64,000 nucleotides of DNA from Arion vulgaris (GCA_020796225.1 CM036760.1:4830501-4894500), one strand, 5' to 3'; numbered from the stretch's first letter, positions 40,128 to 49,739 are shown. Numbers and translations: made by a program. The notes: generated from the sequence alone by a model not told the origin.

Positions 40128-40393
40128 GGCCTCACAGCCGGGCTAGAGCCCGGCTGTGGCTAGTACGTCTGTAGCTGAAGCGATAGTGAACTCGATCACA
40201 GCCCAAGAGTACCTGTTTCAAATTCCGCAGCGTGTAAATTGGAAGCAAATTCGTTCTCGTGGAAAAGAACGGTAAAAATAGACCTCACAGTTCAGAAAGC
40301 AATGACAAACTACAGAACGTATATGTGGGGCCTAGAAAATCAATAACTCGTTTAATATGGTTGATGACGAGGTCCTGTAAAGGATATGTCACG
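40128..40393 (+). mobile_element. SINE-E copy
   Basis: Head TACGTCTGTAGCTGAAGCG (box A region) and CTGTTTCAAATTCCGCAG (box B), body GGAAGCAAATTCGTTCTCG, AATAGACCTCACAGTTCAG, GGGGCCTAGAAAATCAATAA, 3' end CCTGTAAAGGATATGTCACG. Just upstream, AGCCGGGCTAGAGCCCGGCT is a perfect short hairpin at about 40137-40156. Confidence 0.88.
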
Positions 40394-40460
40394 ATTTCGA
40401 TTTTAATTCATATATGTGTATATAGGGTCATGACATGTGACCTTCCTTCCTTTGCGTTCC

Positions 40461-42185
40461 CTAGACTGATGGACCAACTTTTATCATGAATTTTACTGTT
40501 GTTTTTAGGGACTCCGTTCCTCCGTACAGCTTTTCACGAAGCTCTGTGTGTTGTGGCCACGACTCTTTTCTTATACCTGCTAACCGTTGACAGTCTTGCA
40601 AGACATGTTCTGCCGTCATGTCTGCCATTTTGCAGGGACACAGGCTAGTTGTGCCAATTTTAAATTTATGGAACATGTGGGCTCTGAGCTTGTTGTGTCC
40701 GGTACGAAAGCGCAGTATGGCAACTTGTTCACTTCGAGAGAGACCATAGTATCCGTCACTGGCTGTGTGCTGAGGGTGGTCTTTTGCCCATTTGCTTCTA
40801 TAGTGCGAACCGATGGTTGTTTTGACTTCCTCATAACCGATCTCGAGATCAGTCTGAGGTAGTCGCCCGCCCTCTTTGGCTAGCTTGACGACTGCTTCGT
40901 TTTCCCTAACGTTGCAGTGTGACGGTATCCACTGGATGACGGTGCGTTTGAGTGAACTCGTTAGTTCAGCGAGTGACGTTTTGAGCTCATTCATCTCAGT
41001 TTTGCCAACGCATTTGAGTGCCGTGATGACCGATAGCGCATCGGTGAATATCACGACCTTGTTGCGTGTAGTGTTTCTTCTCTCCAAGATCATTTCGGCC
41101 GCCTCTTTGATTGCCTCTGCCTCTACTCGGTAGTTATTCGAGTATTTGCCAGTTGCAATCGCTTTCTTGACCGTTACTTTCTTTGAGATTTTAAGCACTA
41201 TTCCTCCTCCGCAGTCGCTTATTGCGTTATTGCCGATCCGTCCGTGTAGACGTGCGTCCACTCATTTTCAGGGTACTTTGATTCTATGTATTCTTCTGTT
41301 GCAATTTTTCTCTCGAGGTTTTTTTTGGACCCTTTTGTTCAGTATGCCTGGGATTGATTCCCTTAGTTCTGGCATTGTGGTTTTCCACGGCGGGCACTTG
41401 TCGATTGTCGGGATTGGTTTGGGTGTGCATTTGGAAAGGACTGAATGGTCTATGGTCAGTGCCTTAGAGATTCTAACGAAGTTGGATCTCTGTATTCTCC
41501 ACTTTCCGAATTCATACATTCTTTCATGCATTGGATGAGATTCGAGCCGTTTGAGTTTTTCCGCAAGTACTAGTACTTTTTTGTCCCTTCGGTCAATCAT
41601 TGGTTGGATGCCGGAGATTGTCTCCATCGCCTTGATGGGCGTGGACTTCAGTGATGATGCGTAAGGCCCGGTTTTGACTGCTGCTCACTTTTGCAAATTG
41701 TTTGTTAGATGCATTGCTCCACACTGCCATACCGTACTCTAGGATCGGCCGCACTCTACCAGAGTAAAGTGTCTTGAGAATTCTGGTGTTTGCTCCCCAT
41801 GTGGAACCTGCGAGTTTACGCATCATTGTTAGCCTATGTCTCGCTTTTGCCGTAGTATTTTCGATCTGGGTGCACCAAGTCAGCTTTCTGTTGAGTGTGA
41901 CTCCTAGGTACGTTGGGGTTTTGTTCTCTGGAAGATTCTGCCCATTGACTTTAAGCGTTATCTTGTAATCCTTGTTGTTCTGGGAGAACACAGTGTAAGT
42001 GGTCTTTGAAGGATTTATTTTCATATTCCACTTTGCTGACCACACTTCAAGGTTATTTAACGTAGCTTGCAGTCGATTTTCTGCTGTGGGCATTGACTCT
42101 TCTCGCGCCCATATTGCCAAGTCGTCGGCATACATGGCAGAGTGTACTCGTTCAGGAAGGCATGTTGCAATGTCACCTATGACAT
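40461..42185 (-). mobile_element. RNH1 LINE, palm to 3' end, minus strand
   Basis: From 42185 downward: GDIATCLPERVHSAMYADDL (catalytic YADD), ENRLQATLNNLEVWSAKWNM, KINPSKTTYTVFSQ, YLGVTLNRKLTWCTQIENT, LAGSTWGANTRILKTLYSGR, VRPILEYGMAVWSNAS; frame change; then ESHPMHERMYEFGKWRIQ; then HVYTDGSA (first RNase H Asp), NNAISDCGGGIVLK, YRVEAEAIKEAAEMI (Glu), VIFTDALSVITALK (Asp), VIQWIPSHCNVRENEAVVKL, and a tail with RFRTGHNKLRAHMFHKFKIG and CPCKMADMTAEHVLQDCQRL. The fourth RNase H Asp is lost (NEAVVKLAKEG where NExADxLAKEG is usual). At least three frame changes. No endonuclease. Confidence 0.92.
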
Positions 42186-42240
42186 GTGACCTATTTTCTA
42201 ACTAAAAGTATCACCAAGACAATGGTTTTATGTCAGGGAA

Positions 42241-42457
42241 GCGCCCGCCTGCCCAGCGTGTTCGTAGCGCGTTGGACGGCGGGTGACAAGTCCTCTGTGA
42301 GTGCGGGTTGAGTGAGGGTTCTATTCCGCGGGTTGGCAGAAAAGTCACAGGTTCTCCAGATTTACGGTGTTCGTGACACTGAACCGAAGAGTTACGATGT
42401 AAATGACACCGAGCCGAAGAGCTGAAAGCTCAAGTGCTTCTGAATAGGGGGAAAAAA
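42241..42457 (+). mobile_element. SINE-B with target duplication
   Basis: Head GCGCCCGCCTGCCCAGCG, TTCGTAGCGCGTTGGACGG, body TCTCCAGATTTACGGTGTTC, CCGAAGAGCTGAAAGC and an A-rich end. Flanked by ATGTCAGGGAA at 42230-42240 and 42458-42468, an 11-bp target duplication. Confidence 0.95.
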
Positions 42458-42574
42458 ATGTCAGGGAAATACCATATTAATAAATATCAATTTCACTGGC
42501 AACAATCTAACAACAGTTGTAAAAACTTAATTTCTTGGATCTAAATTCACTGTCTTCAAGAATAAATGAACTCA

Positions 42575-42840
42575 AGATTATGCAGTGCGACCACAACAGA
42601 AACTAGTCACGACAGAGATGAAGTGTCTACGTTGATTGCTGGTAGCATTAAGCAGGAAAAAAGTGGATATAAAATAAGTTCTGAACTTCATCAAAAAACA
42701 ACAAATTAAATGGTTTCAGCCACATAAGCAGATTACCAACAGACAGTGCGCCTCAAGGGGCAATACTAATCCGATGGATACAAAGCAAAAGAACGTCAAC
42801 GCAAAAGATGAAATAACAGAGGCGGGAGAAAGCACTATTT
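42575..42840 (+). mobile_element. RT-b LINE 3' fragment
   Basis: Decayed reading near STKTSHDRDEVSTLIAGS, VLNFIKKQQIKWFQPHKQ and a TPRKKRTSTQKM-like end; matches the LDVKPVMQLIKEQQIKxFGH order of 7430-7590. No catalytic motifs remain. Confidence 0.7.
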
Positions 42841-42899
42841 ATGATGCATGCACACAAACTATTTCTTTATAAAAGTATCGTCTTATTCTGACTTTGTGA

Positions 42900-43812
42900 G
42901 AGAAACATTATTAGAGACAAGAAATGTAAGAAGATCACTATATTCAGGTAACTATCAGAGAAGTTTATAATGCGAAGAGAAGGTTTAGAATATTTGGTAA
43001 ACTATCAGAGAAGTTTATAATGCGAAGAGAAGGTTTAGAATATTTGGTAAACTATCAGAGAGGTTCATAATGCGAAGAGAAGGTTTAGAACATTTGGTAA
43101 ACTATCAGAGAAGTTCATAATGCGAAGAGAAGGTTTAGAACATTTGGTAAACTATCAGAAAAGTTTATAATGCGAAGAGAAGGTTTAGAACATTTGGTAA
43201 ACTATCAGAGAGGTTCATTATGCGAAGAGAAGGTTTAGAACATTTGGTAAACTATCAGAGAAGTTCATAATGCGAAGAGAAGGTTTAGAACATTTGGTAA
43301 ACTATCAGAAAAGTTTATAATGCGAAGAGAAGGTTTATAACATTTGGTAAACTATCAGAGAGGTTCATAATGCGAAGAGAAGGTTTAGAACATTTGGTAA
43401 ACTATCAGAGAAGTTCATAATGCGAAGAGAAGGTTTAGAACATTTGGTAAACTATCAGAAAAGTTTATAATGCGAAGAGAAGGTTTAGAACATTTGGTAA
43501 ACTATCAGAGAAGTTCATAATGCGAAGAGAAGGTTTAGAACATTTGGTAAACTATCAGAAAAGTTTATAATGCGAAGAGAAGGTTTAGAACATTTGGTAA
43601 ACTATCAGAGAAGTTCATAATGCGAAGAGAAGGTTTAGAACATTTGGTAACAACAGGTAAAATTCAGGAAGGAGAGATCGCGGAAGACAGAGGGAGAAGA
43701 TGCTGGATGGCCTGACATCATGGTTCGACACATGATCGACGTCAGAACTGATTACATGTACCAAGCAAAGAGAGTTGAGGAGAGACAGGATCGCATACGC
43801 CGACAGGCATGG
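42900..43812 (+). mobile_element. RT-e LINE 3' end carrying a 50-bp array
   Basis: After the array (42950-43649), the reading goes on from FIMRREGLEHLV into TTGKIQEGEIAED- and decayed sequence equal to GRQREKMLDGLTSW, LITCTKQRELRRDRI and RRQAWHLI, followed by (TTGA)n at 43814-43852. So the array lies at the place of the FGHVMRRE motif of this LINE. Confidence 0.85.
42950..43649. repeat. 50-bp minisatellite made from LINE coding sequence, 14 units
   Basis: Unit: AACTATCAGA(G/A)A, GTT(T/C)ATAATGCGAAGAG, AAGGTTTAGAACATTTGGTA. AAGTTTATAATG, AAGTTCATAATG and AGGTTCATAATG forms occur in a loose repeating order, so three-unit blocks have been duplicated. In the LINE frame the last unit reads KFIMRREGLEHLV. 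Because 50 is not a multiple of three, no reading frame passes through the array. Confidence 0.95.
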
Positions 43813-43813
43813 C

Positions 43814-43852
43814 ACTTGATTGATTGATTGATTGATTTTGATTGATTGATTG
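43814..43852. repeat. (GATT)n tract
   Basis: Short GATT run at the 3' end of the RT-e LINE, probably its tail. Confidence 0.9.
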
Positions 43853-43928
43853 ATCCGATAAGTCGGGGGACAACACAAGAATAACATAATGCTAAAGGCA
43901 GAGAAACCCTGTTTATACCATGGGGGTG

Positions 43929-44135
43929 TGCCCGCCTGCCAAGCGTATTCGTAGCGCGTTGGACAACGGGTGACAAGCCCTCTGTGAGAGTGAGTTCAAT
44001 TCCGCGGACTGGCAGAAAAATCACAGGTTCTCCAGATTTACGGTGTTCGTGGCACCGAACTGAAGGGTTACGATGTCTATGGTACCGAGCCGAAGAGCTG
44101 AAAGCTCAAATGCTTCTGGATCGTGAAACAAAATA
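43929..44135 (+). mobile_element. SINE-B copy
   Basis: Head GCCCGCCTGCCAAGCGTATT, CGTAGCGCGTTGGACAACG, box-B-like AGTTCAATTCCGCGG; body TCTCCAGATTTACGGTGTTC, GGTACCGAGCCGAAGAGC, end GCTTCTGGATCGTG with AATAAAATAA tail. Confidence 0.92.
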
Positions 44136-44139
44136 ATAA

Positions 44140-44425
44140 AATAACCATGTGGTGTGTTGTATAATACGGTGTTAGGCCCATATTTTTCATTAACTGTCGG
44201 AACACGATGGGTGATGTGGCTAGCATCACGCCGGCCTCCTGTACTTTCCATTGATTTACCTAGTATTGCATTGAGTCTGGGTCGACCTGAGAGCCTTTAC
44301 GGCCGGAACAAACTCCGCGCCCACTGTGGAATTGAACCCGGAACATTAGCCAAAGAAACGAGCTCACTAACAATTAACATATCAGAAGTAAATTCAGATT
44401 TATCCGACCTGTGTAATGAACTCTT
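44140..44425 (-). mobile_element. SINE-H-like copy
   Basis: Minus strand: CCGGGTTCAATTCCACAG (box-B-like), GGGCGCGGAGTTTGTTCCGG, CCGTAAAGGCTCTCAGGTCG, CAATGGAAAGTACAGGAGG, GATGCTAGCCACATCACCC and AATATGGGCCTAACACCG. The last part is shared with 28950-29050 and 4950-5060. Confidence 0.7.
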
Positions 44426-44469
44426 TACTTAATTGTATAAACACGCGAACAGCCTACTCAAAACATGAG

Positions 44470-44590
44470 AGGAGACTCAACATCTTTCACCTTGGATGTC
44501 TCCGCAAGATTATGAGGTTCAGGTAGAATGCCAAGATAACCATCGCTGATGTATTGCAACGTGTAAACTTGCCTTTCGTCATGATTCTTT
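44470..44590 (+). mobile_element. RT-c LINE fragment
   Basis: RRLNIFHLGCLRKIMRFR, then KITIADVLQRVNLPFVM, matches the RRLCVSYLRCLRKIMNIRW and SEVLQRAHLPSIM order at 10520-10640. Open over about 100 bp, with no flanking LINE sequence. Confidence 0.78.
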
Positions 44591-44689
44591 CCCCCATCAA
44601 ATTATGCCTTAACTTGAAGTAATTTATAACCTAAATGCACTAACGAGAAATTAGTGTGTTTAACGTCAATGAATATCTAACATATTTCT

Positions 44690-45147
44690 TTCTCTTCGGA
44701 CACTCTCCACATCGACCATTCGTTATCCACTCTTTGTAATTTGTATATGATCTGAGCCTAAGAGCGATTGTACGTGGTGCCAGTTATGCACCTACAAGTT
44801 GACCAGCAAATCCGATTTCTGCATTGCTTTTTATTTACTAGGGTAGCTTCCCTAGGCCCCTACCTGAGTCGTCTCTTACGATATGATTTTTAGGTCGAAG
44901 TGTTACTATTATTTTTAGGTCGAAGTGTTACTATTATTTTTAGGTCGAAGTGTTACTATTATTTTTAGGTCGAAGTGTTACTATTATTTTTAGGTCTAAG
45001 TGTTACTATGATTTTTAGGTCGAAGTGTTACTATGATTTTTAAGTCGAAGTGTTACTATTATTTTTAGGTCGAAGTGTTACTATGATTTTTAGGTCGAAG
45101 TGTTACTATTATTTGCTCCCCATGCGAGCCCCGACAATACACTAGTG
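44690..45147 (-). mobile_element. SINE-D with a 25-bp array grown inside it
   Basis: Minus strand SINE-D, with both ends normal: head with GTATTGTCGGGGCTCGC at 45120-45147 and tail near CGATGTGGAGAGTGTCCG at 44690. The segment after the GTAAGAGACGACTCAGG block is expanded to a 25-bp array at 44886-45113. Confidence 0.9.
44886..45113. repeat. 25-bp tandem array inside SINE-D, nine units
   Basis: Unit ATTTTTAGGTCGAAGTGTTA + CTATT. Other SINE-D copies have this once, as GTAGGTCGCAGTGTTACTATT. Units differ by single changes (TATGA, GGTCT, AAGTC). Confidence 0.95.
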
Positions 45148-45289
45148 TTTATATAACACATTTCAAAAATGATATTTTAGAAATGAGAAACTCTAAGTAC
45201 TGTGAGAACCTTTCAAAGACACTCATGGCAGAAGCTAAGGAAGTGTGTGACTGTATATGTGTGGATATAATAGACAGACATTCTTACAA

Positions 45290-46870
45290 AGAGCAGGGGG
45301 TGGGGGATTTATTGCATTGAGTAAGATATGGAAGTCAAAAGAGATCAAAACATACACGAAGCTGAGAATCTTTCAATTAAATGTGAAGTCAGTGCTGTTC
45401 TATGGCTCAGAAACATGGAAAACAACAAATGTGAAGACAGTGCTGTTCTATGGCTCGGAAACATGGAAGACAACAAATGTGAAGACAGTGCTGTTCTATG
45501 GCTCGGAAACATGGAAGACAACAAATGTGAAGACAGTGCTGTTCTATGGCTTGGAAACATGGAAGACAACAAATGTGAAGACAGTGCTGTTCTATGGCTC
45601 GAAAACATGGAAGACAACAAATGTGAAGTCAGTGCTGTTCTATGGCTTGGAAACATGGAAGACAACAAATGTGAAGACAGTGCTGTTCTATGGCTCGAAA
45701 ACATGGAAGACAACAAATGTGAAGACAGTGCTGTTCTATGGCTCGAAAACATGGAAGACAACAAATGTGAAGACAGTGCTGTTCTATGGCTCGGAAACAT
45801 GGAAGACAACAAATGTGAAGACAGTGCTGTTCTATGGCTCGGAAACATGGAAGACAACAAATGTGAAGACAGTGCTGTTCTATGGCTCGAAAACATGGAA
45901 GACAACAAATGTGAAGACAGTGCTGTTCTATGGCTCGAAAACATGGAAGACAACAAATGTGAAGACAGTGCTGTTCTATGGCTCGGAAACATGGAAGACA
46001 ACAAATGTGAAGACAGTGCTGTTCTATGGCTCAGGGAAAAATGGAAGACAACAAATGTGAAGACAGTGCTGTTCTATGGCTCGAAAACATGGAAGACAAC
46101 AAATGTGAAGACAGTGCTGTTCTATGGCTCGGAAACATGGAAGACAACAAATGTGAAGACAGTGCTGTTCTATGGCTCGAAAACATGGAAGACAACAAAT
46201 GTGAAGACAGTGCTGTTCTATGGCTCGAAAACATGGAAGACAACAAATGTGAAGACAGTGCTGTTCTATGGCTCGGAAACATGGAAGACAACAAATGTGA
46301 AGACAGTGCTGTTCTATGGCTCGGAAACATGGAAGACAACAAATGTGAAGACAGTGCTGTTCTATGGCTCAGAAACATGGAAGACAACAAATGTGAAGAC
46401 AGTGCTGTTCTATGGCTCGAAAACATGGAAGACAACAAATGTGAAGACAGTGCTGTTCTATGGCTCGGAAACATGGAAGACAACAAATGTGAAGACAGTG
46501 CTGTTCTATGGCTCGAAAACATGGAAGACAACAAATGTGAAGACAGTGCTGTTCTATGGCTCGAAAACATGGAAGACAACAAATGTGAAGACAGTGCTGT
46601 TCTATGGCTCGGAAACATGGAAGACAACAAATGTGAAGACAGTGCTGTTCTAGGGCTCAGAAACATGGAAGACAATAAAAGAAACCATCAGAAAACTGCA
46701 GACGTTCGTAAATGGATTTTACGTAGAATAGAGGGACTGAGATGGTATGATACGGACGAGGAACTCTGAAAAAGAACAAAGCAGATACCAGTGGAGAAAA
46801 AGCTAAGGAAGAGATGGATAGGTCACACATTGAGAAGATTGACCGGAAGCATAGCAAGACAGACACTGTT
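45290..46870 (+). mobile_element. RT-g LINE 3' end carrying a 48-bp array
   Basis: Upstream of the array: GFIALSKIWKSKEIKTYTKL, RIFQLNVKSVLFYGSETW. Downstream: WKTIKETIRKLQTFVNG, then with frame changes GLRWYDTDEEL, KRTKQIPVEKKLRKRWIGHT and LRRLTGSIARQTLF. Without the array these join to one normal LINE C-terminal region (SVLFYGSETWKTTKETIRKL). Confidence 0.9.
45383..46672. repeat. 48-bp minisatellite made from LINE coding sequence, about 27 units
   Basis: Unit encodes VKTVLFYGSETWKTTN (16 residues) in the LINE frame. Variants are GGAAAC and GAAAAC in the SET/SKT codon, and CTTGG in the YGLET form. A two-base gain at about 46033 (CTCAGGGAAAAATGG) shifts the frame for the second half. With 48 divisible by three and no stop in several frames, open frames of 219-441 codons appear on both strands; they are repeat artefacts. 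Confidence 0.96.
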
Positions 46871-46879
46871 TTAGAACCT

Positions 46880-47110
46880 GGTATTGCGTTTCTGACTGAT
46901 TTTTTCGTGAGAGCTATATTACCCTTTTACTGGTGTCCCTCAACCATACGGACAGCCTCGCCGACTTCAGAGGTACTTGTAGCTTAGACAGTTCAAGTGT
47001 GATCGTTGCAGGAAACCTGTTGTCCGTGTGTAACTCTTGCCTTGAGTCATCGTACTATTAGTACTTTTGCGACTAGAGTTCATTAGTTTAGTGCGACTTT
47101 TCTATCGGAT
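46880..47110. repeat. Repeat I, class unknown
   Basis: GGTATTGCGTTTCTGACTGA, then GTGTCCCTCAACCATACGG and AGCCTCGCCGACTTCAGAG, resembles 6070-6190 at reduced identity. No coding capacity. Confidence 0.45.
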
Positions 47111-47277
47111 TTCCTGCCTTTGGTGAGGTCGTTCCGTACGCATTGTAAGATAAACACTCTTTAGTGATCTTTTAGTGCCATATATTTGGGCTTGGATCTA
47201 TGCCAAGGAGAAATAGCTGCCTTGCGCTGACTGGGTGAGGTCGCTCCAGTTTAGGAGCATTCTCGACCCTTCTATGC

Positions 47278-47480
47278 AGAGCCGGATTAGCATAGTAGCA
47301 GAAGTAGCAAATGCTACGGGCCCGCGCTTTGGGGGCCCGCCCTCTGGAGCTAAGTTGTCACTAGTCATAAACAAGGAACCAAGTTTGGGAGGTGGGTAAT
47401 AATTTCCCCCTTTCATTTTTTTATTGAGGTTAGGGCCAAGGTCATGTTTACTCAATTTCGGACTTAATTGGGCGGTCACA
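47278..47480 (+). mobile_element. Possible hAT-type element end
   Basis: CAGAGCCGGATTAGCATAG followed by GGGCCCGCGCTTTGGGGGCC looks like the left end of a hAT or similar DNA transposon (CAG start, G+C-rich inner block). I find no matching inverted end within the next kilobase, so it may be a one-ended fragment. Confidence 0.4.
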
Positions 47481-48120
47481 CTGAGCTCATTAACAACGTA
47501 ACAGTTTTTTTACTTTTTGTATAGGAGTGTCTCTTGTGTGCATACGCTTCTAATAAACGAAAACTTGAAAGCTTGAACAAAAGAACAATTAAATTTGACT
47601 CATAACCCAGTTCAAGTCTCTGTTCGTTCAGTAGTTTTTGCGAGCGAAACTTAGTTTAAAATAAATGCAAGTGGGCGTATGAAATATTGTTCTAAGACAT
47701 GAGCAGATCTGGGAACTCCTAAATAAATTTCATGTCATTCACGTTTTTGTGAGAAACTGTTTTGCACTCGACTAGATGTCCCAGAAAATAATGCGAGGAA
47801 GGGCCAAATGATTAAACAGAAAACTTGGACACACTTGAAGGAGCCGCAACAGGAAGCCGCAACACAGAGCTGCATAATTTTACAGAGAAGCACACAAACG
47901 GACACAGAGAGTAATTTTTTATTTGTTCTGCTATTTATTTATTTATTTTGCTCAGCCAGACAGGAACCGTTGTCAGGGTCATCACGGTCACCACGTAGGA
48001 TCAGGACACCAGGGTCACCACGTGAAGGTGGGGTAGGATCTTGATTAGTGCCAGCTGACTAATCCTGATGCGGCGTTGTCCCTATGCGCCTTTAACCCCG
48101 GAAAATAATCTATATAGATG
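47481..48120. other. No gene seen
   Basis: AT-rich with a GGTCACCACGT duplication at 47988-48023. The 78-codon frame at 47808 has no recognisable motif. Confidence 0.45.
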
Positions 48121-48124
48121 ATGT

Positions 48125-48480
48125 TCTTAGTGAAATTATGAAACACGTAAAAACAAAGTACTGAAGTTTTACAAAATACAAAAACAATAACAATACACAG
48201 CAACGTTTCGACAAAACGGTTTTTATCAAACAAATGATACAATAGAAGTGAATAAATTCACTTATTTCACAACACACAATTCACTTCTTTCACAGCACAC
48301 AATTCACTTCTTTCACAGCACACAATTCACTTCTTTCACAGCACACAATTCACTTCTTTCACAACACAAAATTCACTTCTTTCACAACACAAAATTCACT
48401 TCTTTGACAACACACTACATATAGAGTACAACAATAAAATCCTAACAGCCCTAACATTAATATCTCTTATATCGATATTA
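48125..48480 (+). repeat. Dispersed repeat J with a 23-bp array
   Basis: CAGCAACGTTTCGACAAAAC, TTTTTATCAAACAAATG, then a 23-bp array (48254-48418), then CACTACATATAGAGTACAAC and AATCCTAACAGCCCTAAC. The same order without the array is at 3585-3790. Confidence 0.7.
48254..48418. repeat. 23-bp tandem array, about seven units
   Basis: Unit AATTCACTTCTTTCACAGCA + CAC, seven copies with CAGC changing to CAAC in the last ones. The single-copy counterpart is AATTCCGTTACAGCACAC at about 3679. Confidence 0.93.
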
Positions 48481-48499
48481 GTGAAATTGCGAAAGTTAT

Positions 48500-48975
48500 A
48501 AAATTCCAGCTAAGCAACAGATGATCAACAGCATTTTAATACCTACTTTGTGTTACCAGAGCCAAACATGGACATTGAGCAAAGAGCAGTCACAAAAATA
48601 ACTACATGTGAAATGCGTTGCCTGCGAAAAGTTACCAACAACACAAGAAAAGACAGAATCACCAACATCAGCATAAGAAGAAAGTTGGCACAAAACCGTG
48701 CTTGAATTACATAGATAAACAAAGAATGAAGTGGTTTGGCCACTTAATAAGAATGCATCCAAACTCCACAGTATACAGAGTCTTCTACAACAGAACATCG
48801 GGAAAGAAGGCAAGAGGAAGACCACGGAAAAGATGGTTAGATGGCGTAGCAGAATCCTGTGAAAGAGCAAAGATAACAATCACACAAGCCACCAGAACAG
48901 CGCAAGACAAAAACATAAAACCACGACACTGGGCAACAACCCGGTAGTAGTGTGACGACAAAAGAAGAAGAAGAT
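48500..48975 (+). mobile_element. RT-a LINE 3' end
   Basis: QQMINSILIPTLCYQSQTW, CEMRCLRKVTNNTRKDRI, NISIRRK (one-base loss), PCLNYIDKQRMKWFGHLIRM, YRVFYNRTSGKKARGRPRK, RWLDGVAESCERAKITITQ, KPRHWATTR and stop, then GTGACGACAAAAGAAGAAG. Better preserved than 11275-11772 but with no palm domain. Confidence 0.9.
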
Positions 48976-49239
48976 AAAATTCCTCTTGACAATTTCCACG
49001 TAAAACATCAGAGCCAGAACTTTTCTTTTCAACACTAAAAACAATAAAAAAAACCCTTTTCTAAGGAACTCTATGAACCCTGAAAGACTAAATGCAAATG
49101 CGTTGCTTGAAGTGGAGTAGAATGTCCTCAATGGTCATCCAGAGAACACACAGAAAATTATTAATCTTTTTGCACAAAGTGAAATAATGTGTTTCCTTTC
49201 TAAATAAATGGATCAAGTTTGAACTGTAACAATGTATAC

Positions 49240-49460
49240 TGTTAGTAAGACTAAAATAAACGTTGAATCGATCCAGCGATTTAAGCAGTTTGGAGTTACC
49301 CGTTGTATAAGTAGAACTGAGGGGCAGAGGGAGGAGTGTGTTCAATCAGCGAGCCACGGGAGCCTTCTGTACGCATACACTTCGATATTAATTTGGGGAG
49401 ACTGAGCACCTATGGGTCTGCCGGGAGTACAATGACGTCAGTTTAGTAACCAATAACTAT
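49240..49460 (+). mobile_element. RNH2 LINE 3' fragment
   Basis: NVESIQRFKQFGVTRCIS-type reading, then RGVFNQRATGAFCTHTLRY and LSTYGSAGSTMTSV in mixed frames, matching 20330-20525, and ending in AACCAATAACTATAA. The RNase H part is not included. Confidence 0.85.
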
Positions 49461-49594
49461 AAATAAGTGAAAACATTATTTTTAGTATTTTATCCAATTT
49501 ATGTATAAATTTTCTTTTTAAATGCTTCTTTCGTTTTACACAATATTAAAACAATAGCTAACGATTTTCTGAAACAGCAACCCCACTAATTTTA

Positions 49595-49612
49595 TCAACG
49601 AGCCGCCACTGT
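49595..49612. mobile_element. MITE-1 right end
   Basis: ACGAGCCGCCACTG matches the right inverted end of MITE-1. No left end with CAGTGGCGG is visible upstream, so the element is truncated or older than the others. Confidence 0.6.
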
Positions 49613-49739
49613 ATAAGCGTAAGAACATTAATTATACAAATCACATATTTAGGACAAACAAACCGCCCATGAGGTTCTGGGGATCGCAAGGGGCGAAAGA
49701 ATAGTACCAGTTTAGTTTAGTTTAGTTGTCGGATCACCA

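Noticed and set aside
40137..40156. Short GC-rich hairpin as a transcription terminator
   Set aside because: A lone palindrome upstream of a SINE, with no gene to terminate; bacterial-style terminators are not expected here.
42950..43649. CRISPR-like array
   Set aside because: The repeats are contiguous 50-bp units without distinct spacers, in an animal-type genome and with a LINE origin. The same reasoning applies to the arrays at 9381, 22791 and 51830.
45257..46769. Open frames of 219-441 codons with 16-residue repeats
   Set aside because: Translations of the 48-bp array on both strands; only the LINE frame has a coding origin, and it is broken.
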